Positions 18,284 through 27,021 of a DNA stretch of 39,674 nt are shown one piece after another. Below the pieces are notes generated by a model that had not been told where the DNA came from, did not search any database, and saw only the letters and a program-made list of their open reading frames with translations. Both the position numbers and the translations under genes were made by a program. Source of the stretch: Pelagibius litoralis (GTDB taxonomy: Bacteria; Pseudomonadota; Alphaproteobacteria; Kiloniellales; Kiloniellaceae); assembly GCF_011683915.1 (NCBI RefSeq), contig NZ_JAAQPH010000034.1, positions 1 to 39,674 of the forward strand, read 5' to 3'. Each line of letters begins with the position of its first letter. The stretch's first letter is position 1.

Positions 18284-18805
18284 ATGGGTTCACAGCGAAG
18301 CTCAGCAAAGGGCGCCAGGTCGCCCGGCTCCAAAACGGGTGGCTCGAAAGCGCCCGTTTCGAAAGCCCCAAGCCAGCGGCAGCTGCGTGTCGGCGAGGAG
18401 CTGCGCCATGCTTTGGCGCGCATCCTTGCGCGAGACGAGCTGCGTGACCCGGTGCTTGTCGGCGTCAGCCTGACGGTTACCGAGGTGCGGGTCAGCCCCG
18501 ATTTGAAGAACGCCACCGCTTTTGTCGTGCCGCTGGGCGGCGACGGCAGCCGTGAAGTGCTGAAGGTGCTCAACCGGGCCGGTCCCTTTCTGCGCAGCCA
18601 GATGAGCCGGGAGGTCGATCTGCGTCACACGCCGAAACTGTCCTTCCAGGCCGATCACAGTTTCGACGAGGCCGCCAAGATCAATGCCCTGCTGCAGAAC
18701 CCAAGGGTGCTGCGCGATGTCGAGGCGCCCACGCTGGAAGACGGTGCGGAAGAGGCTGACCAGGAAGAGGCGCCTGCGGCGGAACGGCCGGAAGATGGGC
18801 GCTAA
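18284..18805 (+). CDS. rbfA: Ribosome-binding factor A
   Basis: A 173-residue 30S maturation factor with a KH-like fold acting on the 16S 5' region. The core runs about 32-145: RQLRVGEELRHALARILAR, LVGVSLTVTEVRVSPDLKNATAFVVPLGG and LRSQMSREVDLRHTPKLSFQADHSFDEAAKINALL. A basic Ser/Lys/Gly-rich N-terminal extension (1-30) and an acidic tail flank the domain. It begins 96 bases after infB; the gap contains a GC-rich inverted sequence (GGCCGGGCGCC with GGCCCGGCGGCC, about 18202-18230) without a T-tract. Its 3' end overlaps truB by 11 bases. Confidence 0.95.
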   Translation: MGSQRSSAKGARSPGSKTGGSKAPVSKAPSQRQLRVGEELRHALARILARDELRDPVLVGVSLTVTEVRVSPDLKNATAFVVPLGGDGSREVLKVLNRAGPFLRSQMSREVDLRHTPKLSFQADHSFDEAAKINALLQNPRVLRDVEAPTLEDGAEEADQEEAPAAERPEDGR

Positions 18806-19739
18806 TCCCGGCAAGGCCGCCAGGGCCAAGGGTCCGCCGGTGAACGGCTGGCTGGTGATCGACAAACCTCTGGGCATGACCTCGACCCAGGTTGTCGGCC
18901 GCGTCCGCCGGGTTCTGCAGCCGCGCAAGGTGGGGCATGGCGGTACCCTCGATCCCCTGGCCACCGGCCTGCTGCCGATCGCCATGGGCGAGGCGACGAA
19001 GACCGTTTCCTATGTCATGGACGGACGTAAAAGCTATCGCTTCACGCTGCGATGGGGCCAGGCGACGGAGACCGACGACGGCGAAGGGGCTGTTATCGAA
19101 GAGGCGGAGGGCCGCCCGGATGAGGCCGCGATCCAGGCGGTCCTGCCCGGCTTTACCGGAGAAATCGAACAGGTTCCGCCGCTGTATTCGGCTATCAAGG
19201 TGGGGGGGAAGCGGGCCTACGACCTGGCCCGGGCGCAGACGGATTTCGAGCTCAAGTCCCGCCGGGTTATGGTTTATGAGATTACCCTGCTGGAGATGCC
19301 GGACCGCGATCACGCGGTTTTTGAGGTCCACTGCGGCAAGGGAACCTATATGCGCTCCCTCGCCCGCGATCTGGGGCGGGCTTGCGGCACGGTGGCCCAC
19401 ATCACCGACCTCCGCCGATTAACCGTAGGTCCGTTTACCGAGACCGACGCGATTTCGCTGGAATCTTTGGAATCCATGGGGCATAGTCCCGCCGCCTTGG
19501 AGCAGGTGCTCCCGGTTGAGACAGCGCTGGACGACATCCCGGCGCTGGCCTTGTCCGAAACCGAGGCGAATCGCCTGCGCTGCGGGCAGGCCGTGTCCAT
19601 GGTGGCGCGCGCCAACCGCGATCGCATCAGTGATCTCAGTAACGGATCCATCGTTTTCACCACGTCAGGCGGTAAGCCGGTGGCCTTGGCCCGTTATGAA
19701 GCAGGTGACATTCACCCGGTTCGGGTTTTGAACCTTTAG
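18795..19739 (+). CDS. truB: tRNA pseudouridine55 synthase TruB
   Basis: A 314-residue pseudouridine synthase modifying U55 in the T-loop of tRNAs. The N-terminal motif NGWLVIDKPLGMTSTQVVGRVRR and catalytic motif GHGGTLDPLATGLLPI (Asp53) are clear, followed by YRFTLRWGQATETDDGEG, VPPLYSAIKVGGKRAYDLAR, and CGKGTYMRSLARDLG. The C-terminal region (about 245-314) is the TruB_C / PUA-like part. I chose ATG 18795, overlapping rbfA by 11 bases; the frame is open further upstream within rbfA, but those Arg/Cys-rich residues are a shadow of rbfA. GGAACGG at 18781-18787 may serve as the ribosome binding site. Confidence 0.95.
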   Translation: MGANPGKAARAKGPPVNGWLVIDKPLGMTSTQVVGRVRRVLQPRKVGHGGTLDPLATGLLPIAMGEATKTVSYVMDGRKSYRFTLRWGQATETDDGEGAVIEEAEGRPDEAAIQAVLPGFTGEIEQVPPLYSAIKVGGKRAYDLARAQTDFELKSRRVMVYEITLLEMPDRDHAVFEVHCGKGTYMRSLARDLGRACGTVAHITDLRRLTVGPFTETDAISLESLESMGHSPAALEQVLPVETALDDIPALALSETEANRLRCGQAVSMVARANRDRISDLSNGSIVFTTSGGKPVALARYEAGDIHPVRVLNL

Positions 19740-19756
19740 AGTGATGGAGATAGACG

Positions 19757-20026
19757 ATGTCGATCACAGCTGAGCGCAAGACTGCGCTGATCGAAGAGTA
19801 TGGCACCCACACGGGTGATACCGGGTCGCCGGAAGTCCAGGTCGCGATTCTCACCGAGCGGATCCTGAACCTGACCGAGCATCTGAAAACCCATAAAAAA
19901 GACTTCCACTCGCGCCGCGGCCTGCTCGTCATGGTCGGCCAGCGTCGGCGCCTGTTGGACTATGTAAAGGTGCAGGAAAAGGCGCGTTACGACGGCCTTA
20001 TCCAGCGTCTTGGCCTGCGCCGGTAA
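19757..20026 (+). CDS. rpsO: 30S ribosomal protein S15
   Basis: An 89-residue S15, the usual length, binding the 16S rRNA central domain. It contains [56 protein letters not shown], which is the full S15 signature. ATG 19757 has TGGAGATAG upstream, 17 bases after truB. It is followed by a structured 282-base gap and then pnp, the usual rpsO-pnp arrangement. No translational-repressor pseudoknot like that of E. coli rpsO was identified. Confidence 0.98.
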   Translation: MSITAERKTALIEEYGTHTGDTGSPEVQVAILTERILNLTEHLKTHKKDFHSRRGLLVMVGQRRRLLDYVKVQEKARYDGLIQRLGLRR

Positions 20027-20071
20027 GGACGGGCCGAACGTGACCGTGCTCTGCGCCGCCGATACGCCCTG

Positions 20072-20097
20072 GTCGTCCCCGCACTTCGGTGCGCGAC
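20072..20097 (+). other. UUCG-capped hairpin after rpsO
   Basis: CGCAC (20080-20084), TTCG, GTGCG (20089-20093) is a perfect stem with a stable UUCG loop. It is extended by GTCG (20072-20075) with CGAC (20094-20097) across a TCCC bulge. There is no T-tract, so it looks like a 3'-end stabiliser or processing hairpin rather than an intrinsic terminator. Confidence 0.55.
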
Positions 20098-20196
20098 AGC
20101 CGGGAAATCGCGGCGCCGGCGCGGGCGAACGGAAAACATGAAGATTAGTGACATCGTGACAAAGCCGGCACGATGGTCTTTGGAGGGCCGGGCCGA

Positions 20197-20252
20197 CGTA
20201 AGGGGTGTTTGGGGAGAAGTCTCCGGACCGGGCACCCCTTACGCGGGTCCGG
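20197..20252 (+). promoter_or_regulatory. pnp leader with interlocking stems
   Basis: Stem A is CGTAAGGGGTG (20197-20207) with CACCCCTTACG (20233-20243), 11 perfect pairs. Stem B is CCGGACC (20223-20229) with GGTCCGG (20246-20252). B's left arm lies inside the loop of A and A's right arm inside the loop of B, so they either exclude each other or form a pseudoknot. In enterobacteria the pnp leader is a long stem cut by RNase III for autoregulation by PNPase; a comparable role is inferred. Confidence 0.6.
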
Positions 20253-20308
20253 CGCTTTGCTATTCGGCAAACAACTGACCGGCTTCAGGTTAGAAGGACC
20301 TAGAAAGA

Positions 20309-22417
20309 ATGTTTGATATTCATAAGCAGGAAATTGAGTGGGGCGGCCGCAAGCTGACCCTGGAGACCGGCCGCATTGCGCGCCAGGCAAACGGCGCCGT
20401 TCTGGCGACCTATGGCGACACGGTGGTGCTCTGCACCGCGGTCGGAGAGTCTTCTCCGCGTCCGGGCATGGACTTCTTCCCGCTGACCGTGAATTACCAG
20501 GAAAAGACTTTTGCGGCGGGCAAGATCCCCGGCGGCTTTTTCAAGCGCGAGGGCCGGCCCTCCGAAAAGGAGACCCTGACCTCCCGCCTCATCGACCGGC
20601 CGATCCGTCCGCTCTTCGCCAAGGGCTATAAGAACGAGACCCAGGTGATCTGTACGGTGCTGAGCCACGACCTTGAGAACGATCCGGACGTGGTCGCCAT
20701 GGTCGGCGCCTCGGCGGCGCTGACCATCTCCGGCCTGCCCTTCCTCGGCCCCATCGGCGGCGCGCGGGTCGGCTACAAGGACGGCGAGTACATCCTCAAC
20801 CCCCTGATGGACGAGATGGAGGGCGCGGCCCTCGATCTGATCCTGGCTGGCACCCGCGACGGCGTCTTGATGGTTGAATCCGAGGCCCATGAGCTTTCCG
20901 AAGAGATCATGCTGGGCGCGGTGGCCTTCGGCCACGAGCAGATGCAGCCGGTCATCGACTGCATCATCGCGCTGGCCGAGCGCTGCGCCAAGGAGCCGCG
21001 CGACGTACCGGGCCCGGCCCCCGAGATCGAGGAAGTGAAGAACAAGCTCATCGGCGGCGGCGTCATGGACAAGCTGGCCGAGGCCTATACCGAGGTCGAC
21101 AAGATGGCCCGCCAGGCCAAGCTGGCCGCGGTGCGCGAGGCAGCGGTCGAGGCTCTTGAGGACGAAGAGAAAGAAAAGGCCGGCGGCCTCTTCAAGTCTC
21201 TGGAAAGCGACGTCGTGCGCGGCAACATCCTGAAGACCGGCAAGCGCATCGACGGCCGCACCACCACCGACATCCGGCCGATCCTGGCCGAGGTCGGCGT
21301 TCTGCCCCTGACCCATGGCTCGGCGCTGTTCACCCGCGGTGAGACCCAGGCGCTCGCGACCACGACCCTGGGCACCGGCCAGGACGAGCAGCTGATCGAC
21401 TCCCTGGAGGGCAGCTACCGAGAGCACTTCATGCTGCACTACAATTTCCCGCCCTACTCGGTGGGTGAGTGCAGCTTCCGGCTGGCGCCGGGCCGCCGCG
21501 AAATCGGCCACGGCAAGCTGGCCTGGCGCGCCCTGCGCCCGCTGCTGCCGGCCAAGGAGGATTTCCCCTACACCATTCGCGTGGTGTCGGAGATCACCGA
21601 GTCCAACGGTTCCTCCTCCATGGCGACGGTCTGCGGCTCCTCGCTGTCGATGATGGATGCCGGCGTGCCCCTGGTGCGTCCGGTCGCCGGTATCGCCATG
21701 GGCCTGATCAAAGAAGGCGACGACTTTGCCGTGCTCTCGGACATCCTGGGCGACGAGGATCACCTCGGTGACATGGACTTCAAGGTGGCCGGTACCGAAC
21801 AGGGCATCACCTCGCTGCAGATGGACATCAAGATCACTTCGATCACGAAGGAGATCATGGCCATCGCGGTGAACCAGGCCAGGGACGGGCGGCTGCACAT
21901 CCTGAACGAGATGAACAAGGCCCTGACCTCGGCGCGCGAAGGCGTCTCCGAGAATGCGCCGCGGATCACGGTGATCACGGTTCCGAAGGACAAGATCCGC
22001 GACATCATCGGCACCGGCGGCAAGGTGATCCGCGAGATCACCGAGGAAACCGGCGCCAAGATCGACATTGAAGACGACGGTACGGTAAAGGTGGCTGCCG
22101 TGGACCAGGAAAAGGCCGAAGCGGCGCTCGACTGGATCCGCTCCATCGTTGCCGAGCCTGAGGTCGGCGTGATCTACGACGGCAAGGTGGTAAAGGTTGT
22201 CGATTTCGGCGCCTTCGTAAACTTCCTCGGCCCGCGCGACGGTCTCGTCCACATCAGCGAGCTGGCGCCGGAGCGCGTCAACACCGTCGCCGATGTGGTG
22301 AACGAGGGCGACGTGGTGAAGGTGAAGTGCATCGGCATGGACCGCGGCAAGGTGAAGCTCTCCATGAAGCGGGTGAACCAGGAAACCGGTGAGGACCTGG
22401 AAGCCGCAGCCGGCTAA
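20309..22417 (+). CDS. pnp: Polyribonucleotide nucleotidyltransferase (PNPase)
   Basis: A 702-residue phosphorolytic 3'-5' exoribonuclease, a trimer and degradosome component. Two RNase PH domains (about 1-210 and 310-540) flank an all-alpha segment. The second contains the active-site blocks [28 protein letters not shown] and [22 protein letters not shown] domain ([21 protein letters not shown], about 560-580) and an S1 domain ([29 protein letters not shown], about 625-655) close the protein. ATG 20309 has AGAAGGA at 20292-20298. A terminator hairpin begins 25 bases after the stop. Confidence 0.98.
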   Translation: MFDIHKQEIEWGGRKLTLETGRIARQANGAVLATYGDTVVLCTAVGESSPRPGMDFFPLTVNYQEKTFAAGKIPGGFFKREGRPSEKETLTSRLIDRPIRPLFAKGYKNETQVICTVLSHDLENDPDVVAMVGASAALTISGLPFLGPIGGARVGYKDGEYILNPLMDEMEGAALDLILAGTRDGVLMVESEAHELSEEIMLGAVAFGHEQMQPVIDCIIALAERCAKEPRDVPGPAPEIEEVKNKLIGGGVMDKLAEAYTEVDKMARQAKLAAVREAAVEALEDEEKEKAGGLFKSLESDVVRGNILKTGKRIDGRTTTDIRPILAEVGVLPLTHGSALFTRGETQALATTTLGTGQDEQLIDSLEGSYREHFMLHYNFPPYSVGECSFRLAPGRREIGHGKLAWRALRPLLPAKEDFPYTIRVVSEITESNGSSSMATVCGSSLSMMDAGVPLVRPVAGIAMGLIKEGDDFAVLSDILGDEDHLGDMDFKVAGTEQGITSLQMDIKITSITKEIMAIAVNQARDGRLHILNEMNKALTSAREGVSENAPRITVITVPKDKIRDIIGTGGKVIREITEETGAKIDIEDDGTVKVAAVDQEKAEAALDWIRSIVAEPEVGVIYDGKVVKVVDFGAFVNFLGPRDGLVHISELAPERVNTVADVVNEGDVVKVKCIGMDRGKVKLSMKRVNQETGEDLEAAAG

Positions 22418-22441
22418 GCTTTCACAACCGATCGAATGAAG

Positions 22442-22490
22442 AGCCGGCGGCAGGGAGTGGCGACATGACCTCACCGCCGGCTTTTTCTTT
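22442..22490 (+). terminator. pnp terminator overlapping the ugpQ start
   Basis: AGCCGGCGG (22442-22450) pairs perfectly with CCGCCGGCT (22474-22482), followed by a T-rich tract (TTTTCTTT, through 22490). The 23-base loop holds GGGAG (22453-22457) and the ATG at 22465, that is, the ribosome binding site and start codon of ugpQ. Confidence 0.8.
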
Positions 22491-23265
22491 GCGGCCCCCC
22501 GGCCTTGTCCTGCCGAGGATCATGGGGCACCGCGGGGCCAAGGCCCTGGCGCCGGAGAACACCCTCGCCTCGCTGAAAGCCGCGGCGGCCGCCGGGGTCA
22601 CCTGGGTCGAGTTCGATGTCATGCTGACCTCGGACGGCCAGCCGGTGCTGTTCCACGACGACACGCTGAAACGGACCACCGGTGTGGCGGGCGCGATGGC
22701 CGAGACGCCGCTTGCCGTTGTGCAGGATCTCGACGCCTCCCACGGTTTCGGCCGCCGGTATGGCCGAAGGGCGGAAGCGGGGTTTCGCGGACGCGCCGAT
22801 TGCCGGGTGCCTTCCCTGGAGCAAACCGTCGCCTGCCTGCTTGACCTGGGCCTGACGCCCAATGTGGAGATCAAGTCGTCGCCCGGCCTGGCGAAGGAAA
22901 CCGCGGAGGTCACGCTGACCCGTTTGCTGGGCCTCTGGCCCGGGGATCGCCTGCCGCCCCTGATCAGCAGTTTCGAACGGGAATCCCTGGCGGCGGCCAG
23001 CCGCGTTGCGCCGCAGTGGCCGCGCGGGTTCCTGGCCGAAAAGCTGCCGGCTGACTGGCGCGATGCCATGGCGGCCTTGGACTGTGCCTCGCTGCATCTC
23101 TACTGGCGGCGCACCCGCAAGGCCGACGTGCAGGCGGCAAAGGCGGCGGGTTATGCGGTCGCGGTCTATACGGTGAACGGCCTGCGTGCGGGCCGGCGAT
23201 TGCTCGACAAGGGTGTCGACTGCCTGATCACCGACCGGCCGGACCGCTTGTTGGCGGCGCTCTAG
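22465..23265 (+). CDS. ugpQ: Glycerophosphodiester phosphodiesterase
   Basis: A 266-residue cytoplasmic GDPD-family enzyme releasing glycerol-3-phosphate from deacylated phospholipids. Catalytic and metal residues are visible in GHRGAKALAPENT (21-33; His22, Arg23), VEFDVMLTSDGQPVLFHDD (48-66; Glu49, Asp51, His64), NVEIKSSPG, and the C-terminal YTVNGLRAGRRLLDKGVDCLITDRPD. There is no signal peptide. ATG 22465 has GGGAG seven bases upstream but lies in the loop of the pnp terminator. ATG 22522 (GAGGA at 22515) is a possible shorter start that would still keep the GHRG motif and would lie outside the hairpin. It is convergent with the cyclase gene. Confidence 0.9.
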   Translation: MTSPPAFSLRPPGLVLPRIMGHRGAKALAPENTLASLKAAAAAGVTWVEFDVMLTSDGQPVLFHDDTLKRTTGVAGAMAETPLAVVQDLDASHGFGRRYGRRAEAGFRGRADCRVPSLEQTVACLLDLGLTPNVEIKSSPGLAKETAEVTLTRLLGLWPGDRLPPLISSFERESLAAASRVAPQWPRGFLAEKLPADWRDAMAALDCASLHLYWRRTRKADVQAAKAAGYAVAVYTVNGLRAGRRLLDKGVDCLITDRPDRLLAAL

Positions 23266-23290
23266 ATTCTTTTCGGTTTAGACGGCACCG

Positions 23291-23355
23291 GCCCGCTCCC
23301 CCTCCTGGCTACCCACCAGGATAATCGCATTGGGTGGCCAGGAGGGGGAGCGGGC
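23291..23355. repeat. 25-bp inverted repeat between convergent genes
   Basis: The arms 23291-23315 and 23331-23355 (GCCCGCTCCCCCTCCTGG... and its complement) pair over 25 bases with a single T-G position; the 15-base loop is CCAGGATAATCGCAT. It lies between the convergent ugpQ and cyclase stops. No clear T-tract follows in either direction, so it may be a dispersed palindrome or a non-canonical bidirectional barrier to transcription. Confidence 0.75.
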
Positions 23356-23386
23356 TGGAACCGATTCGACGCAGGTCGAAAACGCT

Positions 23387-26300
23387 CTAAGAGCCGGCCG
23401 CAATGGCAAGGCTGTCCAGCAGCTCAGCGGCGTCGCGCCGGTCGGGGCCGTCTTCGCCCGGTCCATAGTAACCGGGCTCGGCGCCGCCGGCGGCTGGTAC
23501 GCCAGGCGCCGCCGCAGGATCGAACCAGCGATAGATCGGCTCCAGGGTTTTACGGGCCTCTGCCGAACGTCCCTGGGCCAGCCGCAGCCGGCCCAGACTG
23601 ATGGCGGCGCGCAGCTCCCACAACCTCGCCTGCTGCCGGCCCGCCAGGGCCAGCGCCTTTTCGAAGCAGGCCTCGATCGCTGGATCTTCCGGCCCGCCGC
23701 TGCGCAGCAGCAGCTCGCCACGACCGCGGTGCAGCTCGGCCTCGAACCAGCGTTCGCCGGTCTGCTCGACCAGGTCCAGGGCTTCGTCGATGTTGTCCAG
23801 TCCGGCTTCCGGCGCCCCCGCCCGTCCCCGCAGATCGGCCAGCAGGCCGAGGAAGTAACAGACCTCCAGAACCTCGCCGGTTGCCCTGTGCTCGGCCAGT
23901 GCCGTCTGAAAGACAGCGATGCCTTCGGCGCTTTGGCCGGTCGCAGCCATCAGCCAGCCCTGGAACATGACCCCCAGCGAGCGCCAGTGCGGAAAGCCCT
24001 TTTCCGTCGACAGATTGATGACGTTCTGCGCGCAGCGCCGGACGGCGGCGTGGTCCTGGCGCAGCTGATGCAGGTAACAGGCATTACCGTTTGCGACCAC
24101 GAGGTCATAGGAAACCGCACCGCCTTCGGCGATTTCCAAGGAGCGCCAGCATTGCTGCAGGGCGGTCTCGGGGTAACCCAGGGCAAAGGACGTCCAGGAG
24201 AGATAGCAGAGATCGAGAACCGGCAGCTCCGGCCTGCCCACCTCATGACGCGCAGCCGGCCTTGCCGGATTGCTGAGGGCGATGGCCTGTTCCAGGTGAT
24301 GGCGCGCTTCGGCGAAGTCGCCCTGGCCGAAGGCGGTGCGGCCGATGGCGCTGTGCCCGCGCAGCAGCGCGCCTTCTTCGTCCAACTGCCGTCCAAGGTC
24401 GAGCAGCGACTCGCCGAAGATCCGGGCCTTCTGCAGGTCGGCATTGCCTTGATGAAACAGGAAGCGGCCATAGAGGATACGAAACAGCAGCGATTTGTTG
24501 CCCTGGGTGCCGCAGAGGGTCTGGGCCCGGGCCCAGGCAGCCCCGGTTTCCGGTGCGCCGGTTCCTCTTGTCGCCCTCAGCGCGGTTGCCTGGGCCACCC
24601 GCAGGTGCAGCTCCAGCCCCCGGCGGTCGGTCTCATCGGTCAGCGACTCCAGCAGGTCCAGTCCCAGATCGATTTCGCGGACCGCCTCGGTCATGGCCGA
24701 TCGCCGGATCGCTCTTTCACCGGCTTTCAGGCGATAGGCGACGGCCCGGTGGGGCAGTCCGGCCTCGGTATAATGATGCGCCAGGAGCGCCGGCTCGCTG
24801 AGCGCCAGTTGCGGGTTGTGGTCTTCCAGGAAGACGGCGCTCTCGGCGTGGAGCCGGCGGCGTTTCTTTTTCAACAGACTGCTGTAGGCCATCTCCTGAA
24901 CCAGGGCGTGCTTGAAGCGGAGGGTGGCGTTCGGCGCGGCCCCGGCCCGGTAGAGCAATTCGGTTTCCACCAGGCGGTCGAGGGCGCGGCGCAACTCGGC
25001 GTCCGGCAGGCCCGAGATGGCGGCCAGCATCTTGTAAGAGAATTCCCGCCCGATGACGGCGCCGGTCTGGGCGATCTCGCGCGCCGCCGGGTATCGGTCG
25101 AGCCGCGCCAGCAGGGAGCCGCGCAGGGTTGTCGGGATGCTCAGGGCCGGTTGCTCTCCGGCGATCTCGTAGCGGTCGCCCAGATCGACCACGGCATCGG
25201 ATTCGATGACCGCTTTGGTGAGCTGCTCGATGAACAGCGCCACGCCGTCGGTGCGTTCGGCAATGGTGTCCACCAGAACCTGGGGGAAGTTCTTGTGCTG
25301 GGCGATGTGCCGGATGATGGTCTCGCACTCCGGACGCTGCAGACGGTCCAGTGCCAGCCCGGTGGCAGGAAACAGCGGGCGCATCTGCGATTCCGCCTCC
25401 GGCCGCACGGTAAGGATCAGCAGAATCCTGAGCCCGCTCAGCCGCTGCGAGAGCCGCTGCAGAAACTCCAGGGATGTCGGGTCGATCCAGTGCAGATCCT
25501 CGACCATCATCAAGACCGTTCGGTGTTGCGCCATCATCTCGGTCTCCTGCAGCAGGACATCCAGAAGACGGCCCATATCCGCTTGCCGTTCGCCGCTCGC
25601 CTTTTCCTGCGCCACCGTCTTGAGTGACAGCAGCGGGGCGAAGAGGCGCGCGGTATCCTCCGAATCGATGGCCGAGTTCTTGAACAGCCCGCGCAGCTTG
25701 GCCAGGGCGACAACCGGTGGGTCGTCCCCGGAGATACCGGCCACCCGGCGCAGCCTTTCGATCAGCGGATAGAGTGCGTTGTTTTTGTGGTAGGGCGTGC
25801 AGTGGAAGGTGAGCGCTATATGGTCGTCGCCGTCCAGGCGTTCGGCAAAGGCGCGCAGCAGGCGCGACTTGCCGATCCCGGCTTCGCCCGACAGCAGGAT
25901 GATCTGACCCTGGCCGGCCTGTGCCATCTTCCAGCGGTCGAGCATCAGGGTGATTTCGCCGGAGCGGTTGACGAAGGGCACCAGGTCCATTTCTTCCAAA
26001 GTCTCGGCGCGGCGCTCGGCCGGGCGCTGACCCAAAGCGCGCCAGGCCCCGGCCGGCAGCGAGATGCCTTTCAGGCTCTGCGGGCCGAGGTCTTCGAAAT
26101 CGAAGGCGTTGCTGGCCAGGCTGTAGGTCGTGTTGTCGACCACAACGCAGTCCGGATTGGCGAGGGCCTGCAGGCGTGATGCCAGGTTGGGTGTCTCGCC
26201 GACGGCGGCGATTTCCTGCGCCGAGCCCAAGCCGATCAGGTCGCCGACCACCACCGAACCGGTACCGATCCCGACACGGGTCTGCAGCTGCAGGTCAGCC

Positions 26301-26797
26301 TGAGGGCGCAGCCTGCCGACCGCTTCGACGATCTCAAGGCCGGCCCTGATGGCCCGCTCTGCGTCGTCTTCGTGGGCCCGGGGAAAACCAAAATAGACAA
26401 GGACGCCGTCGCCCATGTAACGCGCGATGAAGCCTTCCAGGCGTGAGATCACGCCGGCGCAGGTGTCCTGGTAGCTGCGCACGATGGTGCGCAGATCCTC
26501 GGGGTCATAGCGGATCGACAGTTCGGTGGAACCGACGAGGTCGCAGAACATGACGGTCAGGTGGCGCTGCTCGGCAACCTGGCGCGGCACGGTGCGGCCC
26601 TCGCCCGTCTCTTCTTCACGGATCAAAGCCGCGATGGCCCGCAGCATCTTTTTGCGGTCCCCGAAAGACATGCCAAGCTCAATGAGGTCGGCCTCGGTCA
26701 GGTCGACCAGCAGATCGAAGTCGATGTCCTGCTCGGCAAAGATCGCCGCATAGCGATCCAGCCCCAGTCCCTGCAGCCAAGCATAGAGTGAACTCAT
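23387..26797 (-). CDS. SAM-domain/class III nucleotide cyclase/AAA/TPR signalling protein
   Basis: A 1136-residue soluble multidomain protein. Residues 1-60 form a sterile-alpha-motif domain (YAWLQGLGLDRYAAIF...). Residues about 75-250 are a class III adenylate/guanylate cyclase with metal-binding Asp86 (VMFCDLVGSTEL) and Asp130 (GDGVLVYFG) and transition-state residues Asn204 and Arg208 (PNLASRLQ). The position of the purine-selecting Lys is Arg126 (ARYMGDG). An ATPase module follows, with Walker A GEAGIGKSR (304-312) and a Walker-B-like MVEDLHWIDP further on; from about 670 to the end there are TPR-like helical repeats. The likely product is cAMP or cGMP; the substrate cannot be fixed. ATG 26797 has GGGGGAG upstream. 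It is transcribed alone, opposite to its neighbours. Confidence 0.9.
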   Translation of the reverse strand: MSSLYAWLQGLGLDRYAAIFAEQDIDFDLLVDLTEADLIELGMSFGDRKKMLRAIAALIREEETGEGRTVPRQVAEQRHLTVMFCDLVGSTELSIRYDPEDLRTIVRSYQDTCAGVISRLEGFIARYMGDGVLVYFGFPRAHEDDAERAIRAGLEIVEAVGRLRPQADLQLQTRVGIGTGSVVVGDLIGLGSAQEIAAVGETPNLASRLQALANPDCVVVDNTTYSLASNAFDFEDLGPQSLKGISLPAGAWRALGQRPAERRAETLEEMDLVPFVNRSGEITLMLDRWKMAQAGQGQIILLSGEAGIGKSRLLRAFAERLDGDDHIALTFHCTPYHKNNALYPLIERLRRVAGISGDDPPVVALAKLRGLFKNSAIDSEDTARLFAPLLSLKTVAQEKASGERQADMGRLLDVLLQETEMMAQHRTVLMMVEDLHWIDPTSLEFLQRLSQRLSGLRILLILTVRPEAESQMRPLFPATGLALDRLQRPECETIIRHIAQHKNFPQVLVDTIAERTDGVALFIEQLTKAVIESDAVVDLGDRYEIAGEQPALSIPTTLRGSLLARLDRYPAAREIAQTGAVIGREFSYKMLAAISGLPDAELRRALDRLVETELLYRAGAAPNATLRFKHALVQEMAYSSLLKKKRRRLHAESAVFLEDHNPQLALSEPALLAHHYTEAGLPHRAVAYRLKAGERAIRRSAMTEAVREIDLGLDLLESLTDETDRRGLELHLRVAQATALRATRGTGAPETGAAWARAQTLCGTQGNKSLLFRILYGRFLFHQGNADLQKARIFGESLLDLGRQLDEEGALLRGHSAIGRTAFGQGDFAEARHHLEQAIALSNPARPAARHEVGRPELPVLDLCYLSWTSFALGYPETALQQCWRSLEIAEGGAVSYDLVVANGNACYLHQLRQDHAAVRRCAQNVINLSTEKGFPHWRSLGVMFQGWLMAATGQSAEGIAVFQTALAEHRATGEVLEVCYFLGLLADLRGRAGAPEAGLDNIDEALDLVEQTGERWFEAELHRGRGELLLRSGGPEDPAIEACFEKALALAGRQQARLWELRAAISLGRLRLAQGRSAEARKTLEPIYRWFDPAAAPGVPAAGGAEPGYYGPGEDGPDRRDAAELLDSLAIAAGS

Positions 26798-27021
26798 GAC
26801 CGAAACCGTCTCCCCCGGGGGCGGCTGAATGCTCTTTGTGGCCTGCTTTGTGCCGCCCGCGCCTTCCAGGCATCAGTCTAGCTAACGATTTAGCTGCTAT
26901 GACAGGGATTCTTATGTGGTAAACGTTTTCGAGCGGGTAGCCGCCGGCCTGATGCGGGGATCGGCCTAACTATCTATTTTTATTATGTTTTAGAAGAATA
27001 ATAAGAGAGGCGGGGGGCGGG

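Noticed and set aside
20300-22474. 724-residue minus-strand open frame opposite pnp
   Set aside because: It is a shadow of pnp, whose catalytic, KH and S1 motifs are unambiguous.
23330-25627. 765-residue plus-strand open frame opposite the cyclase gene
   Set aside because: The cyclase gene on the minus strand has clear domains and motifs; the plus frame has none.
26970-27005. TTTTAGAAGAATAATAA as a second Irr box before the ATP-grasp gene
   Set aside because: Only one half matches TTAGAA; the other half lacks TTCTAA symmetry.
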